A stretch of 64,000 nucleotides of DNA. Origin: Candidatus Desulfosporosinus nitrosoreducens (GTDB lineage: Bacteria; Bacillota; Desulfitobacteriia; Desulfitobacteriales; Desulfitobacteriaceae). The DNA lies in the NCBI RefSeq assembly GCF_030954495.1, contig NZ_JAVHUW010000083.1, forward strand, positions 248,001 through 312,000, given 5' to 3'. Position 1 is the stretch's first letter, and each line of letters starts with the position of its first letter. The notes under the pieces are model-generated. The model had not been told where the DNA came from, did no database searches, and saw only the letters and a program-made list of their open reading frames with translations. Positions 8,030 to 15,916 of the stretch are shown here, one piece after another. A program made the position numbers and the translations under genes.

Positions 8030-8884
8030 TCAAAGTGCTTCCGATATCGTATTATTCACGTTTATTTTGTATAAAAAAGCTAAATATCCCACTATATTAA
8101 GAGCAAAGAACATCATAACCCATAGGAGCTGCAAACGTTTTACGTGATAGGCTTTAACGGTTGCCCATATCCCAAATAAAACCCAGTATACCATAAGGAA
8201 ACCTACGCCAATTATCTTCAAGACTTCATAGCGGTTAGAGTTGGAGTATTGTTTCATGCCTATTTCAAAATACTTATTATTATCAAGAAATTCACCGCCC
8301 GAATTATTGCCAAACTCCTTAACATCTTTTATATTTTCAGGGTACCGATACTGGATTTCCCCCGAAAATAGCGGTTGAGATTTAGGTGGATTTTGAAGGT
8401 AAAAATCGTTGGGTAATTGGACAAGGGCTACATAGGCTATTTGATTGTTTTGGTCATCAGCAAATATAGTTTTTACGGTTTCATCCAGAAGCTTCAGGTT
8501 ATTCGTTTTAGCTGCCTTCATGATTACCTGATATTGCACGTTCATAACATTGTAGCGCTTTTGAAAATCGTTGTTGGTGATTTTTGCGACAAACAAACAG
8601 CATATACCTACAAAGAAAAAAATTAAAGCCACAGCTAATACTACGTTTCCGAATTTCTTTTGAATCTTAAACACCTGTGCTAATTCAGTTTGGATCTGAT
8701 TTTTCTCTCCGAATCTATTTAAGGCAAGTTCAATACTCTCTTGTTCGTTCCTCCCATCGGTCATTAACTCTTGGACCGTTTGCGTTAAATGACTTTTCAT
8801 TTCCTGCTTTAAATCTTCAAGCTCTTTTCGGCTGCCTCTGGAATTCTTACAAATGAATTGGACATATTCCTCAATTTTCTTCAT
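8030..8884 (-). CDS. Membrane protein with N-terminal permease-prefix/HAAS-like domain, partner of PadR
   Basis: 284 residues. The first 70 or so are a charged helical domain (EEYVQFICKN..RKELEDLKQEMKSHL, ALNRFGEKNQIQ) typical of the permease-prefix/HAAS domains found in membrane proteins encoded next to PadR regulators. One membrane helix follows near 78-98, then an extracytoplasmic region of about 120 residues, then two further helices near 220-240 and 253-272. The start codon overlaps the stop of the padR-like gene by four bases, so the pair is translationally coupled. Function is not known; such proteins are presumed targets or co-regulators of the PadR partner. Confidence 0.8.
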   Translation of the reverse strand: MKKIEEYVQFICKNSRGSRKELEDLKQEMKSHLTQTVQELMTDGRNEQESIELALNRFGEKNQIQTELAQVFKIQKKFGNVVLAVALIFFFVGICCLFVAKITNNDFQKRYNVMNVQYQVIMKAAKTNNLKLLDETVKTIFADDQNNQIAYVALVQLPNDFYLQNPPKSQPLFSGEIQYRYPENIKDVKEFGNNSGGEFLDNNKYFEIGMKQYSNSNRYEVLKIIGVGFLMVYWVLFGIWATVKAYHVKRLQLLWVMMFFALNIVGYLAFLYKINVNNTISEAL

Positions 8885-9219
8885 TCTTGTACCCCCTCAA
8901 AAAAGATATCCATGATATTTTTGAAAAATATCCACTCTTCTTTTTTCTTAATTAAATACTCCATTCCATCATTGGTGATTTTATAGTACCGGCGCCTTCC
9001 ACCTCCATGTTCGATGTCATCCCAATAGGCAGATAGCAAGTTTTGATTTTCAAGTCGTTTTAGTACAACATAAAGCGTGCCTTCTTTAATTTCGAAAGTA
9101 TCTTTACTAATGTTGCGAACTCGTTTAGCAATTTCGTAGCCGTATAAATCCTCATCCTTCAACAAGCTTAGGATGATGCTTTCTACATAGCCCTTTATAG
9201 TCTCTTTGTCTATATCCAT
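8881..9219 (-). CDS. PadR-family transcriptional regulator
   Basis: 112 residues. The protein has the PadR winged helix: ESIILSLLKDEDLYGYEIAKRV, then EIKEGTLYVVLKRLENQNLLSAYW and the GGGRRRYYKITNDG wing. A short C-terminal helix would mediate dimerisation. The ATG is preceded by CGGAGGTG. It is the first gene of a two-gene minus-strand operon with the membrane protein at 8030. A perfect palindrome lies 40-50 bases upstream and probably serves for autoregulation. The inducer cannot be told from sequence. Confidence 0.92.
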   Translation of the reverse strand: MDIDKETIKGYVESIILSLLKDEDLYGYEIAKRVRNISKDTFEIKEGTLYVVLKRLENQNLLSAYWDDIEHGGGRRRYYKITNDGMEYLIKKKEEWIFFKNIMDIFFEGVQE

Positions 9220-9257
9220 AGTGCACCTCCGAAAGTAATTATAGCATAGATTACTCT

Positions 9258-9271
9258 ATACTATATAGTAT
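9258..9271. promoter_or_regulatory. Palindromic operator candidate upstream of the padR-like gene
   Basis: ATACTATATAGTAT is a perfect 14-bp palindrome in an AT-rich stretch 39 bases before the padR-like start, with a further CTATAC repeat beside it. Such near-promoter dyads are typical PadR self-operators, but binding is inferred. Confidence 0.5.
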
Positions 9272-9420
9272 CCTATACAGTAACAATTATTTGTTTTTTA
9301 AATAACTATTACTGACTTTTTATGATTAAATGCTGACTTTTTCCATTAACCTCTATTTGAAAGATATTGATGCTTTTGGGGCTATCTCCCGGTGCCGGCT
9401 TGGTAGGGAAAGGAATTAGG

Positions 9421-9996
9421 ATGGAACTAATTATCTGTTACATCGTTAATATGCTGCCGTATATGATGATCGCCTTTCCGATATTGCTAATTGTCAGGGT
9501 GGGGATCTATTTAGCAAGAAAAAAACAAGGATCAAAACTAAAGTTACTCCATGAACTGGGAGTAGCTGTTTTCACCTTGTTTATGGTGGGGCTTGCCTCA
9601 CAAACGATTATTCCTCTGGGAGGATTAGCTTCCGGGCGGATAGGCATCTCAATGAACTCCTTTGACCGGATTAATTTGATTCCTTTCCAGTCATTCGTAA
9701 TCATCGGGAGAATTTTTTCCAAAGGCGGCTATCCTGATCAACAAATAATCCAACTATTAGGGAATATAGGTATGTTTTCCGTGATAGGGTTTATGCTGCC
9801 TGCTCTGTGGAAAAAATTCGCGCTAGCGAAACGGGCAGTACGGATGTGTTTTTGTATTTCTCTGGCAATTGAGGTTGTTCAATTATTTACGGGCAGATCA
9901 ACAGATATTGATGACCTTATCCTCAATACTTTTGGCGGGCTGCTCGGATTTCTGCTTTATGCTGCAATTAAGAAAACTATCAGGTATGATGTCTAG
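9421..9996 (+). CDS. VanZ-like family membrane protein
   Basis: 191 residues from the ATG at 9421, which follows AAAGGAATTAGG; an upstream in-frame TTG/ATG at 9367-9370 has no good ribosome site. Membrane helices are predicted near residues 7-28, 42-62, 113-131, 140-158 and 168-186. VanZ-family motifs are present: NLIPFQSF, a GN.GMF...GF.LP loop, and IEVVQLFTGRSTDIDDLILNTFGGLLG, the conserved Glu/Gln-Arg-Asp-Asp-Asn cluster. VanZ itself gives low-level teicoplanin resistance; most family members have no known role. It stands alone, downstream of the divergent padR unit. Confidence 0.85.
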   Translation: MELIICYIVNMLPYMMIAFPILLIVRVGIYLARKKQGSKLKLLHELGVAVFTLFMVGLASQTIIPLGGLASGRIGISMNSFDRINLIPFQSFVIIGRIFSKGGYPDQQIIQLLGNIGMFSVIGFMLPALWKKFALAKRAVRMCFCISLAIEVVQLFTGRSTDIDDLILNTFGGLLGFLLYAAIKKTIRYDV

Positions 9997-10169
9997 TCCG
10001 GATAATTTACAATTTCCGAGAATGGTTTGGAATGGTGACTACGATACTTATCAGCAGGTTAAGCGCGACCCAGCACGACCGGTATTGAGATGTGGCGGAG
10101 TAACGACCTGCTAATCCCACAGCCGGCTTGATTTTGTTTCTCCCCAAATAGGTTGGAGAATTATTGACG

Positions 10170-10200
10170 GGACCACGATGGTAGGCGTGGTCCTTTAATT
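10170..10200 (+). terminator. Intrinsic terminator after the VanZ-like gene
   Basis: GGACCACG at 10170-10177 pairs with CGTGGTCC at 10186-10193 over an 8-base loop, followed by TTTAATTT. Confidence 0.75.
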
Positions 10201-10217
10201 TGAACAAAAGGATGTTC

Positions 10218-10246
10218 TTGACAGTTGAACTTTTTGAAAATATAAT
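10218..10246 (+). promoter_or_regulatory. Consensus sigma-A promoter of the tetR-like gene
   Basis: TTGACA at 10218-10223 and TATAAT at 10241-10246 are separated by exactly 17 bp: a perfect housekeeping promoter, which suggests that its output is limited by a repressor. Confidence 0.85.
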
Positions 10247-10265
10247 GAATCATAATATTTTATGA

Positions 10266-10290
10266 ACATAGTATAAAAAATGAACTATGT
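10266..10290. promoter_or_regulatory. Inverted repeat, likely TetR-family operator
   Basis: ACATAGT at 10266-10272 and ACTATGT at 10284-10290 form a 7-bp inverted repeat with an 11-base spacer, 20 bases after the -10 box of the tetR-like promoter. Position and symmetry fit autorepression by the gene product. Confidence 0.55.
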
Positions 10291-10337
10291 AAACAATTTT
10301 AAGTTAATTCTACCTATCATATTGGGGTGAAAATGGA

Positions 10338-10928
10338 ATGAAATTAAGAGATAAACAAAAGGCAGAAGTAAAATCAGCTCTTATACGAGCCGGTGAAGAC
10401 CTTTTCAAGACTAATGGGTTTGCGGAAACAACCATTGAAGAGATCACTGGCGCAGCTGGGGTGGCAAGGGGAACTTTTTACAATTATTTTCAGACCAAAG
10501 AGGATTTAGCTCTTGAAATATTTTATGAGTCTGAAGAATTAACGACAGAGCAAATTGACAATTTTTTTGCAACAACTCCGGGAACAGATAATCAAATTAA
10601 AGCACTCATTGCAAATGCCGTTGAGTGGACCTTAAAAAAGCCGGAACTTGTCCTGGTCACTCTGTTGGAAAAGATGAAACGCGGACAAACGTCGGAACAT
10701 TCGCAAGGGCCGCTTTTCCGCAGATTGATAACAGAAGCCTTTAAACGGGGTCAGAGTGCTGGAGTTATAACCAGAGAACGATCGCCTCAGGATCTGGCTC
10801 ACGATATTGATGGGTTATATATGGTTCACTTGGTGAGATGGTATCACTATGGTCAGCAAGAGGACCTTTTATCCGCTATTCTATCTGCAGTAAACACCTA
10901 CTTAGCAGGTGCCATGATAGAACAGTGA
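10338..10928 (+). CDS. TetR-family transcriptional regulator
   Basis: 196 residues. The N-terminal helix-turn-helix is clear: GFAETTIEEITGAAGVARGTFYNYFQTKEDLALEIF at residues 27-62. The C-terminal ligand domain is family-typical in size but not diagnostic. The gene has its own consensus promoter and a dyad between promoter and start. It is followed after 32 bases by the split PEP-synthase-like pair on the same strand, so it is probably the local regulator of that enzyme and of itself. Confidence 0.9.
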   Translation: MKLRDKQKAEVKSALIRAGEDLFKTNGFAETTIEEITGAAGVARGTFYNYFQTKEDLALEIFYESEELTTEQIDNFFATTPGTDNQIKALIANAVEWTLKKPELVLVTLLEKMKRGQTSEHSQGPLFRRLITEAFKRGQSAGVITRERSPQDLAHDIDGLYMVHLVRWYHYGQQEDLLSAILSAVNTYLAGAMIEQ

Positions 10929-10960
10929 GAAAGCAATTTAAAATGGGGGGGTAGATAGTA

Positions 10961-12652
10961 ATGTCTCTTTGGGAAGCTAAGGGATTCTGGATGCGTGATA
11001 ATATCCATTGGCCGAGACCGGTACATCCGCTTTTTGTCTCTTACGGACTCAGACCTGTCGAAGTAGGGTCAGCTCATGCTTATGAGGAGTGGTCTATGCC
11101 TTCTCTTAAATATGCTTATCTTGTTCTCCATGGTTATGTCTTTCAGCGTATCGAACCACTTGGAGGAGATCCTCCGCCAATTATGGAGCGATTTCCGTTT
11201 CTTTTTCATTTGTGGCGGATTAACCCGAAGCTTCGCAGACGGATCTTGGGCTTTGACCAGTTTATAAAAGAAAAAGGGTTTGAGAATCACGTCCAGACGT
11301 GGCGGGATGTATGGGAGCCGGAAGCTCGGAGGCGTCTCGAACCGATCCGAGATTTTGATCGGACCAACGCAAGTTTAGAAGAACTGGCTAATCACCTTGA
11401 GCAATGCTATGACTTTTTATGCTGGGCCTGGAATCCACATATTAAGATCGTCGCGCTGGGCATGTACATGCGTGGACGATGGGTGGAGGTATGTGAAAGA
11501 CTCTTTAATCTAACCGAATTTGAAGCCTACGAATTAGTTCAGACAAATGATCCTGCGGTATTAAACACGATAAATCATCTTTCAAAGTTGGCACAGCGTG
11601 CCGCTGCAGATCCGATGGTCAGCAATATTTTGTTCTCTTCATTTTGTGAAAAAGCACTCCAACAGTTATCTCATACTTGGTTTAAAGAAGAGCTCGATCG
11701 ATTCCTGGAAACTGAAGGAGATCGGCCGGCGGATAGTTTTGAGTTCACGCCCACATGGAAAGAAATGCCGGAGATAGTAGTCGGGATTATCAAGGGATTA
11801 ATGAATTCAGATGAGTCAATGACTGAAGACTCTGCTTTTCAAACGTACCGGATGCAGCGGATTAAAGAACTCCGCAACACTTTAACGGGGAAGGAGCGGG
11901 AGGAGTTCTCCACCTGGCTTAAATTAGCCGAGCAAGCACAGCCGTTAAGCGAAATCCATGACTACGTTTTATTGACTGTTCCCCTTAGTCACACGCGTTA
12001 TGCGGCAATGGAGGCCGGTCGAAGATTTGTTCAGGATAATATCTTGGAACATCCGGAGGACATTTTGTTTCTCTACCGTGAAGAACTACTCTCGGCCCTT
12101 AGAAAGAATTACAACCTTGCTGGCTTGAAAGAGCTGGTGGCCGAAAGGAAGGCAGATCATGGCAAAAATTTCACTTTAGTGCCTCCCCTAACTATTGGAA
12201 AAATGCCCATCGACCCCCCTTGGCATGTATTTCCTCCAGTTGCGGCGGAAGGAATGAAGATTTTTGTGAAACAAGTGTCCCTTCTTGAAGCTGGACAGGG
12301 AGTGTCGCTGGAGCTGTCTCCTGAAGGAGAGCTGTTTGGCATTCCTGGTTCTCCAGGAGTTGCCGAAGGCCCCGTGCGGATTATTCATACGGCTGAGGAG
12401 TTTCCTTTGGTACAAGAGGGGGAGGTCTTAGTATGTCCCTTTACTACGCCGACTTGGACAGTATTATTCCCGCGTGTGGCGGCCTTAATCACCGATTCGG
12501 GTGGAGCTTTATCCCACGCTGCGATCGTTTCCCGAGAATACAGGCTTCCTTCGGTAGTCGGCACAATTATGGGAACCAAGATCTTGCATAATGGACAGCG
12601 TGTTCGAGTAGACGGAGCTGCGGGAAAGCTTCAAGTCCTGGATCGAGAATAA
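10961..12652 (+). CDS. PEP-utilising enzyme, middle plus phosphohistidine-domain subunit (split PEP synthase / rifampicin phosphotransferase type)
   Basis: 563 residues. The last 85 form the mobile PEP-utiliser swivel domain: IPGSPGVAEGPVRI, then SGGALSHAAIVSREY with the phospho-accepting His at residue 519, then VDGAAGKLQVL. The 450 residues before it resemble the middle region of rifampicin phosphotransferase-like proteins (Trp- and Arg-rich N-terminus). There is no ATP-grasp domain; that is encoded by the next gene, 18 bases on. In contiguous homologues the order is ATP-grasp, middle, His domain, so here the gene order is reversed. Phenylphosphate synthase of Thauera is a known example of a PEP-synthase-like enzyme split between an ATP-binding and a His subunit. 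Substrate unknown: a phenolic compound or an antibiotic are both possible. Confidence 0.85.
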   Translation: MSLWEAKGFWMRDNIHWPRPVHPLFVSYGLRPVEVGSAHAYEEWSMPSLKYAYLVLHGYVFQRIEPLGGDPPPIMERFPFLFHLWRINPKLRRRILGFDQFIKEKGFENHVQTWRDVWEPEARRRLEPIRDFDRTNASLEELANHLEQCYDFLCWAWNPHIKIVALGMYMRGRWVEVCERLFNLTEFEAYELVQTNDPAVLNTINHLSKLAQRAAADPMVSNILFSSFCEKALQQLSHTWFKEELDRFLETEGDRPADSFEFTPTWKEMPEIVVGIIKGLMNSDESMTEDSAFQTYRMQRIKELRNTLTGKEREEFSTWLKLAEQAQPLSEIHDYVLLTVPLSHTRYAAMEAGRRFVQDNILEHPEDILFLYREELLSALRKNYNLAGLKELVAERKADHGKNFTLVPPLTIGKMPIDPPWHVFPPVAAEGMKIFVKQVSLLEAGQGVSLELSPEGELFGIPGSPGVAEGPVRIIHTAEEFPLVQEGEVLVCPFTTPTWTVLFPRVAALITDSGGALSHAAIVSREYRLPSVVGTIMGTKILHNGQRVRVDGAAGKLQVLDRE

Positions 12653-12670
12653 TCAACAGATGATCGTTAA

Positions 12671-13585
12671 ATGGAGAATAAAGCGATGAAATATGTGCGT
12701 TTACTGGAAGAATTAAGAAAAGAAGACCTCTCTTTAGCCGGTGGAAAAGGGGTTAATCTCGGAGAATTAGTACTGGCAGGAATGAAAGTACCCCAGGGTT
12801 TTGTTTTAACGGTTGAAGGGTACCGTCGTTGCCTGAAGAGTATTCATTTACCGGAAGTTAACGTCCAGGACTTATCAGCTTTAAAAAATGCAGCCACTAA
12901 GATTCAGATGGAAATAGAAAATGTTGACTTGTCTGACGAAATAACCCTGGAAGTTCTTGAAGCTTATAGAAAGATGGGAAGCCCTAAAGTTGCGGTGCGC
13001 TCTTCGGCTACGGCTGAAGATCTCCTCAGGGCAAGTTTTGCCGGTCAACAAGAATCTTATCTCAATATCCAAGAAGAAAGTGCGGTTCTCAAAGCTATAA
13101 AAAAATGCTGGGCTTCCCTTTGGGCTCCCCGAGCAGTCTATTATCGTTCCTTGCAAGGATTTGGAGAGAGTGAAGTTACTTTAGCTGTAATCATTCAGGA
13201 AATGGCGCCGCATGAGGTCTCAGGAGTGGTTTTTACAGTGAACCCGCTTTCCAATGACCCCAGTGAGCTGATGATTAATGCCGCATATGGTGTGGGCGAG
13301 GCTTTAGTTCAAGGAGAAATCATACCTGATCAATGGCTTGCCAGACGTCCCGATGGTGCAGTTCTTAAGTTTACTCCTGCTCCGAAAAAAGGGCTGTCGC
13401 CTTCACCCCTTACTCGCCCCGGATACCCGGCCCGAGGATGCTTAACCTCCCAACAGGTTCGGGAGTTGGCCTGTCTATGTCTCCGGATAGAAAAACATTT
13501 TGATGGAGTACCTCAGGATATCGAGTGGAGTTATGGCTTAGGGGAGTTTTACCTGCTGCAAAGCAGGCCTATTACAACAATTTAA
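12671..13585 (+). CDS. PEP/pyruvate-binding ATP-grasp subunit (split PEP synthase type)
   Basis: 304 residues covering only the ATP-grasp domain of PEP synthase or pyruvate phosphate dikinase. Motifs are LAGGKGVNLGEL near the N-terminus, VAVRSSATAEDLLRASFAGQQ around residues 104-124, EVSGVVFTVNP near 180, and a final PQDIEWSYG...LLQSRPI, where the ATP-grasp domain normally ends. A contiguous family member would go on for 500 more residues; here the swivel and His domains are supplied by the preceding gene. The two chains presumably form one enzyme that moves phosphate from ATP through His519 of the partner to an acceptor. The start at 12671 has a weak ribosome site (AAATGG); ATG at 12686 is an alternative. 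Confidence 0.87.
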   Translation: MENKAMKYVRLLEELRKEDLSLAGGKGVNLGELVLAGMKVPQGFVLTVEGYRRCLKSIHLPEVNVQDLSALKNAATKIQMEIENVDLSDEITLEVLEAYRKMGSPKVAVRSSATAEDLLRASFAGQQESYLNIQEESAVLKAIKKCWASLWAPRAVYYRSLQGFGESEVTLAVIIQEMAPHEVSGVVFTVNPLSNDPSELMINAAYGVGEALVQGEIIPDQWLARRPDGAVLKFTPAPKKGLSPSPLTRPGYPARGCLTSQQVRELACLCLRIEKHFDGVPQDIEWSYGLGEFYLLQSRPITTI

Positions 13586-13719
13586 GACCTAATAACTGAA
13601 GAGTGTTGAAACCAGGCTTGACAACAAAGAGGGCAAGTCTTTTCTTGCTCGCAGGCTTTCCATAATTGTCGCTTTTGTCTTACTTAGGAGTTAAGGCCAT
13701 GTTTAAGAACAATGTAGAT

Positions 13720-13780
13720 AATATCATGATTAAAAAAGCCTGTATTGGCTCTTTTAATCATGATATTTTATTTTCACTTT
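13720..13780 (+). terminator. Long hairpin terminator between convergent genes
   Basis: Arms at 13720-13740 and 13747-13767 pair over 21 positions with one mismatch and a 6-base loop (TGTATT), followed by TTTATTTTC. It lies downstream of the ATP-grasp gene and overlaps the last codons of the small minus-strand ORF at 13754. Confidence 0.75.
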
Positions 13781-13924
13781 TAATCTTAACCGCTTTAAGG
13801 TTGCGTTAATATCAGAACCCAATTCTTCTTCTGGTTTTTGGATTATAAAAGTATTACGAAATGCTTTAAGTGTATTTTTATCTGTTTTGTTCTCGTCACC
13901 TTCAAGGTATTTTTTAAAACTCAT
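13754..13924 (-). CDS. Small hypothetical protein (56 aa)
   Basis: An ATG-initiated minus-strand ORF of 56 codons: it begins MSFKKYLEGDENKTDKN and ends RLRLKVKIKYHD. AAGGAA lies 12 bases before the ATG, which is rather far. Composition (30 percent charged, codons like the neighbours) looks protein-like, and it is the only open frame in a 520-base gap. The stop codon lies inside the long hairpin at 13720-13767. I recognise no family. It may be a real small gene or the tail of a degraded one. Confidence 0.4.
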   Translation of the reverse strand: MSFKKYLEGDENKTDKNTLKAFRNTFIIQKPEEELGSDINATLKRLRLKVKIKYHD

Positions 13925-14104
13925 TTGCTGTAATATTTCCTTATAATTCTTTTTAATTTAATATGATGTTATTCCATTTGGCAATATCCTGTACGCTGAT
14001 ATTGTAACAAAGAGCTTAAAAATTTTCTCAACAATGGAACCAAATTGAGCAAGCGTGGGTATTACTAAGGAGTATTTGATCAGGCAGGGAGGAGTCGTTC
14101 TTAA

Positions 14105-14674
14105 ATGCCCAGTGAAGAGGTAGAACTAATTCGGAGGTGTCAAATTCAAGACGAGGCCGCGTTTGCAGAACTCTATCAGCAACATGTTCAATTTGCCTAT
14201 GGAACAGCGCTTATTTTAGTGAGAAACCCGAACATTGCGGCAGACGTCTGCCAGGAAGCTTTCCTAAGAGCGTTCAAGAACATAAATCGTTTCCGGGAAG
14301 GTGAGTCCTTCCGGGCATGGTTTTATCGCATAGTAGTTAATGAAGCGATGCGTTTGACTCGAAGGATGAAACGATGGCCTATTCCAACGGACAAAATCCC
14401 CAACAGTTTGTCACCATCAGCTCACAATCCCGAATTTGTTGCTTTAAGTAAAGAACAGGGTATTGAAATTTGGGAATTAGTGCAAAGGCTGCCGGTCAAA
14501 CTACGCGTTCCTTTGGTACTTCGCTACTATTCGGATCTAAGTGAAGAGGAGATCGCTAATACGCTGCATATCGCCTTGGGAACTGTAAAGTCCCGTTTAA
14601 ATAGAGCTAGAGAGGGTTTGCGCAAGGATTTTCCTGTGGCGATGAAACTATTGAGAGGTGACAATCATGCCTGA
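14105..14674 (+). CDS. ECF-type RNA polymerase sigma factor
   Basis: 189 residues. Region 2 is visible at about 20-80 (FAELYQQHVQFAYGTALIL, DVCQEAFLRAFKNI, FRAWFYRIVVNEA) and region 4 at about 118-175 (LPVKLRVPLVLRYYSDLSEEEIANTLHIALGTVKSRLNRAREGL). Regions 1.1 and 3 are absent, as in group 4 sigma factors. GGGAGGAG precedes the ATG. The stop overlaps the start of the next gene, the likely membrane anti-sigma factor, so the pair is coupled. The likely targets include the large lipoprotein genes that follow (inference from position). Confidence 0.93.
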   Translation: MPSEEVELIRRCQIQDEAAFAELYQQHVQFAYGTALILVRNPNIAADVCQEAFLRAFKNINRFREGESFRAWFYRIVVNEAMRLTRRMKRWPIPTDKIPNSLSPSAHNPEFVALSKEQGIEIWELVQRLPVKLRVPLVLRYYSDLSEEEIANTLHIALGTVKSRLNRAREGLRKDFPVAMKLLRGDNHA

Positions 14675-15407
14675 AAATCTTATAAGAGCGGGGCTTCACA
14701 GAGCGGTAGATGGTATCGAAATACCGCAGGAATTGTGGAGGACTATTCAAACAAAACAAAGGTTTCGACGCCTTAGAAGGCTATATATACGTAGGCTGGG
14801 TTTAGCGGCTGCAGTTCTATTGTTGGCTATGGCCATACCGCTTTGCACGATAACTCCTGCCCTGGCGAATATCCAGAAATCCTGGTTTCTGAAAAATGAA
14901 ATGGGCACGTTTACCCTAACCTTTGTGCAAAATATCGGTGAAAAAGTAGCGGAAATAACACCTACCCTTTTTTTACCAACGACGCTTTCCCATGCTAAAC
15001 AAGTTGCGAAAATCCCCATCAGACTTCCGGCTTACCTTCCTGAAGGCGTGATTATAAACGGCGATACCCCTACTTTAGTTGGCCGCTTTAACTCATCCGA
15101 AACAGTTGCGATAAGGGTTACTGAAAAATTACTTGTCAAAGATAGAACAGGGGGAGTCAGTGCGCTGGAATCTGAACTCCTGGATATCAGGCAAACTAAT
15201 TCACCTGATGTAACGATGGTTAACCCTGATCAAGGATTTACCGTTGAAAAGGTTAGAATTGGCAGTTACGACGGTCTGATGGTTTTTCAGCCCAAAACCT
15301 CTTTACCCAGTTTCGTCAATTGGTCTGATGGCAAGTATTGGTTCAGGATTTCCTGCAGTGGTGCTGATCGGGACACATTGCTAAAGATTGCCGAATCCAT
15401 GAGGTAA
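14667..15407 (+). CDS. Membrane anti-sigma factor-like protein with DUF4367-type domain
   Basis: 246 residues from the ATG at 14667, eight bases after GAGG; an in-frame GTG at 14658 is the alternative. A basic cytoplasmic N-terminus of about 40 residues is followed by one membrane helix near 46-66 (LGLAAAVLLLAMAIPLCTI). The outer domain of about 180 residues ends in WSDGKYWFRISCSGADRDTLLKIAESM, the DUF4367 signature found in anti-sigma-type proteins of Firmicutes. No HxxxCxxC zinc motif is present. It overlaps the sigma gene by eight bases and probably holds the sigma factor at the membrane until an outer signal releases it. Confidence 0.78.
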   Translation: MPENLIRAGLHRAVDGIEIPQELWRTIQTKQRFRRLRRLYIRRLGLAAAVLLLAMAIPLCTITPALANIQKSWFLKNEMGTFTLTFVQNIGEKVAEITPTLFLPTTLSHAKQVAKIPIRLPAYLPEGVIINGDTPTLVGRFNSSETVAIRVTEKLLVKDRTGGVSALESELLDIRQTNSPDVTMVNPDQGFTVEKVRIGSYDGLMVFQPKTSLPSFVNWSDGKYWFRISCSGADRDTLLKIAESMR

Positions 15408-15534
15408 TCGTATGTTCAAAAATCAGGTATGTCGATTAATAAAGGTTCCATTTTAAAGTGAACGTTAAAAATCGCAAAACAAAATAGCAGGTTTCTAGCA
15501 CATTTTCACATGCCTAATTGCCATATTTTGAACT

Positions 15535-15577
15535 AAAAATAGCCTATTCCTGAACAATTAGGAAGGGCTATTTTTTA
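15535..15577 (+). terminator. Intrinsic terminator after the sigma/anti-sigma pair
   Basis: AAAAATAGCC...TTCCT pairs imperfectly with AGGAAGGGCTATT, followed by a run of Ts (TTTTTT). It lies about 130 bases after the anti-sigma stop. Confidence 0.6.
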
Positions 15578-15606
15578 ATTTCTTTCCTATAAGCCAAGAA
15601 AATCAA

Positions 15607-15815
15607 AGTCAAGGTCTTTCTTAAATTTTTCGTAAAGAACTTATTCTTCATATTTGATATTGTTAAGGAAAAGAAACCTTTCTAAAATTTACCGTTCTTT
15701 CTGCCTGGTCCAGGTCCTGAGCAAAATGGGGAAGGCGGAGGAGGGCTGGCGGCAAGAGTTTGACTTCAAAGTTTATCCGCTTAATGATCATTTTTGTTTC
15801 TTGTTTCGGCTCTGG
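15607..15815 (+). pseudogene. Second leader copy with a possible coding relic upstream of the lipoprotein gene
   Basis: Bases 15607-15690 match the leader at 1459-1548 closely. As in that copy, it runs into a stretch with coding similarity to the lipoprotein C-terminus: around 15745-15770 one frame reads GWRQEF, like NNWRQDF in the intact gene. The similarity is short and the rest has decayed, so this could be a second, older deletion relic or a chance resemblance. Nothing else was seen between 15690 and 15900. Confidence 0.4.
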
Positions 15816-15916
15816 CCCTATAGACTTAATCTGATTTCTTAGAGAAATTTGCAACCTTTGTGAAAAAACATAGTTAGTCTTCAAAAATAACTCTGTTCAA
15901 AGGAGGTTATTACTTT

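Noticed and set aside
12671..13585. Truncated pseudogene of pyruvate phosphate dikinase
   Set aside because: It ends exactly at the natural boundary of the ATP-grasp domain, has no internal lesions, and its missing domain is supplied by the coupled upstream gene.
14034..14056. ECF-type promoter (TGGAAC ... CGT) before the sigma gene
   Set aside because: The spacing of 13 bases is shorter than the usual 15-17 and the -10 match is poor.
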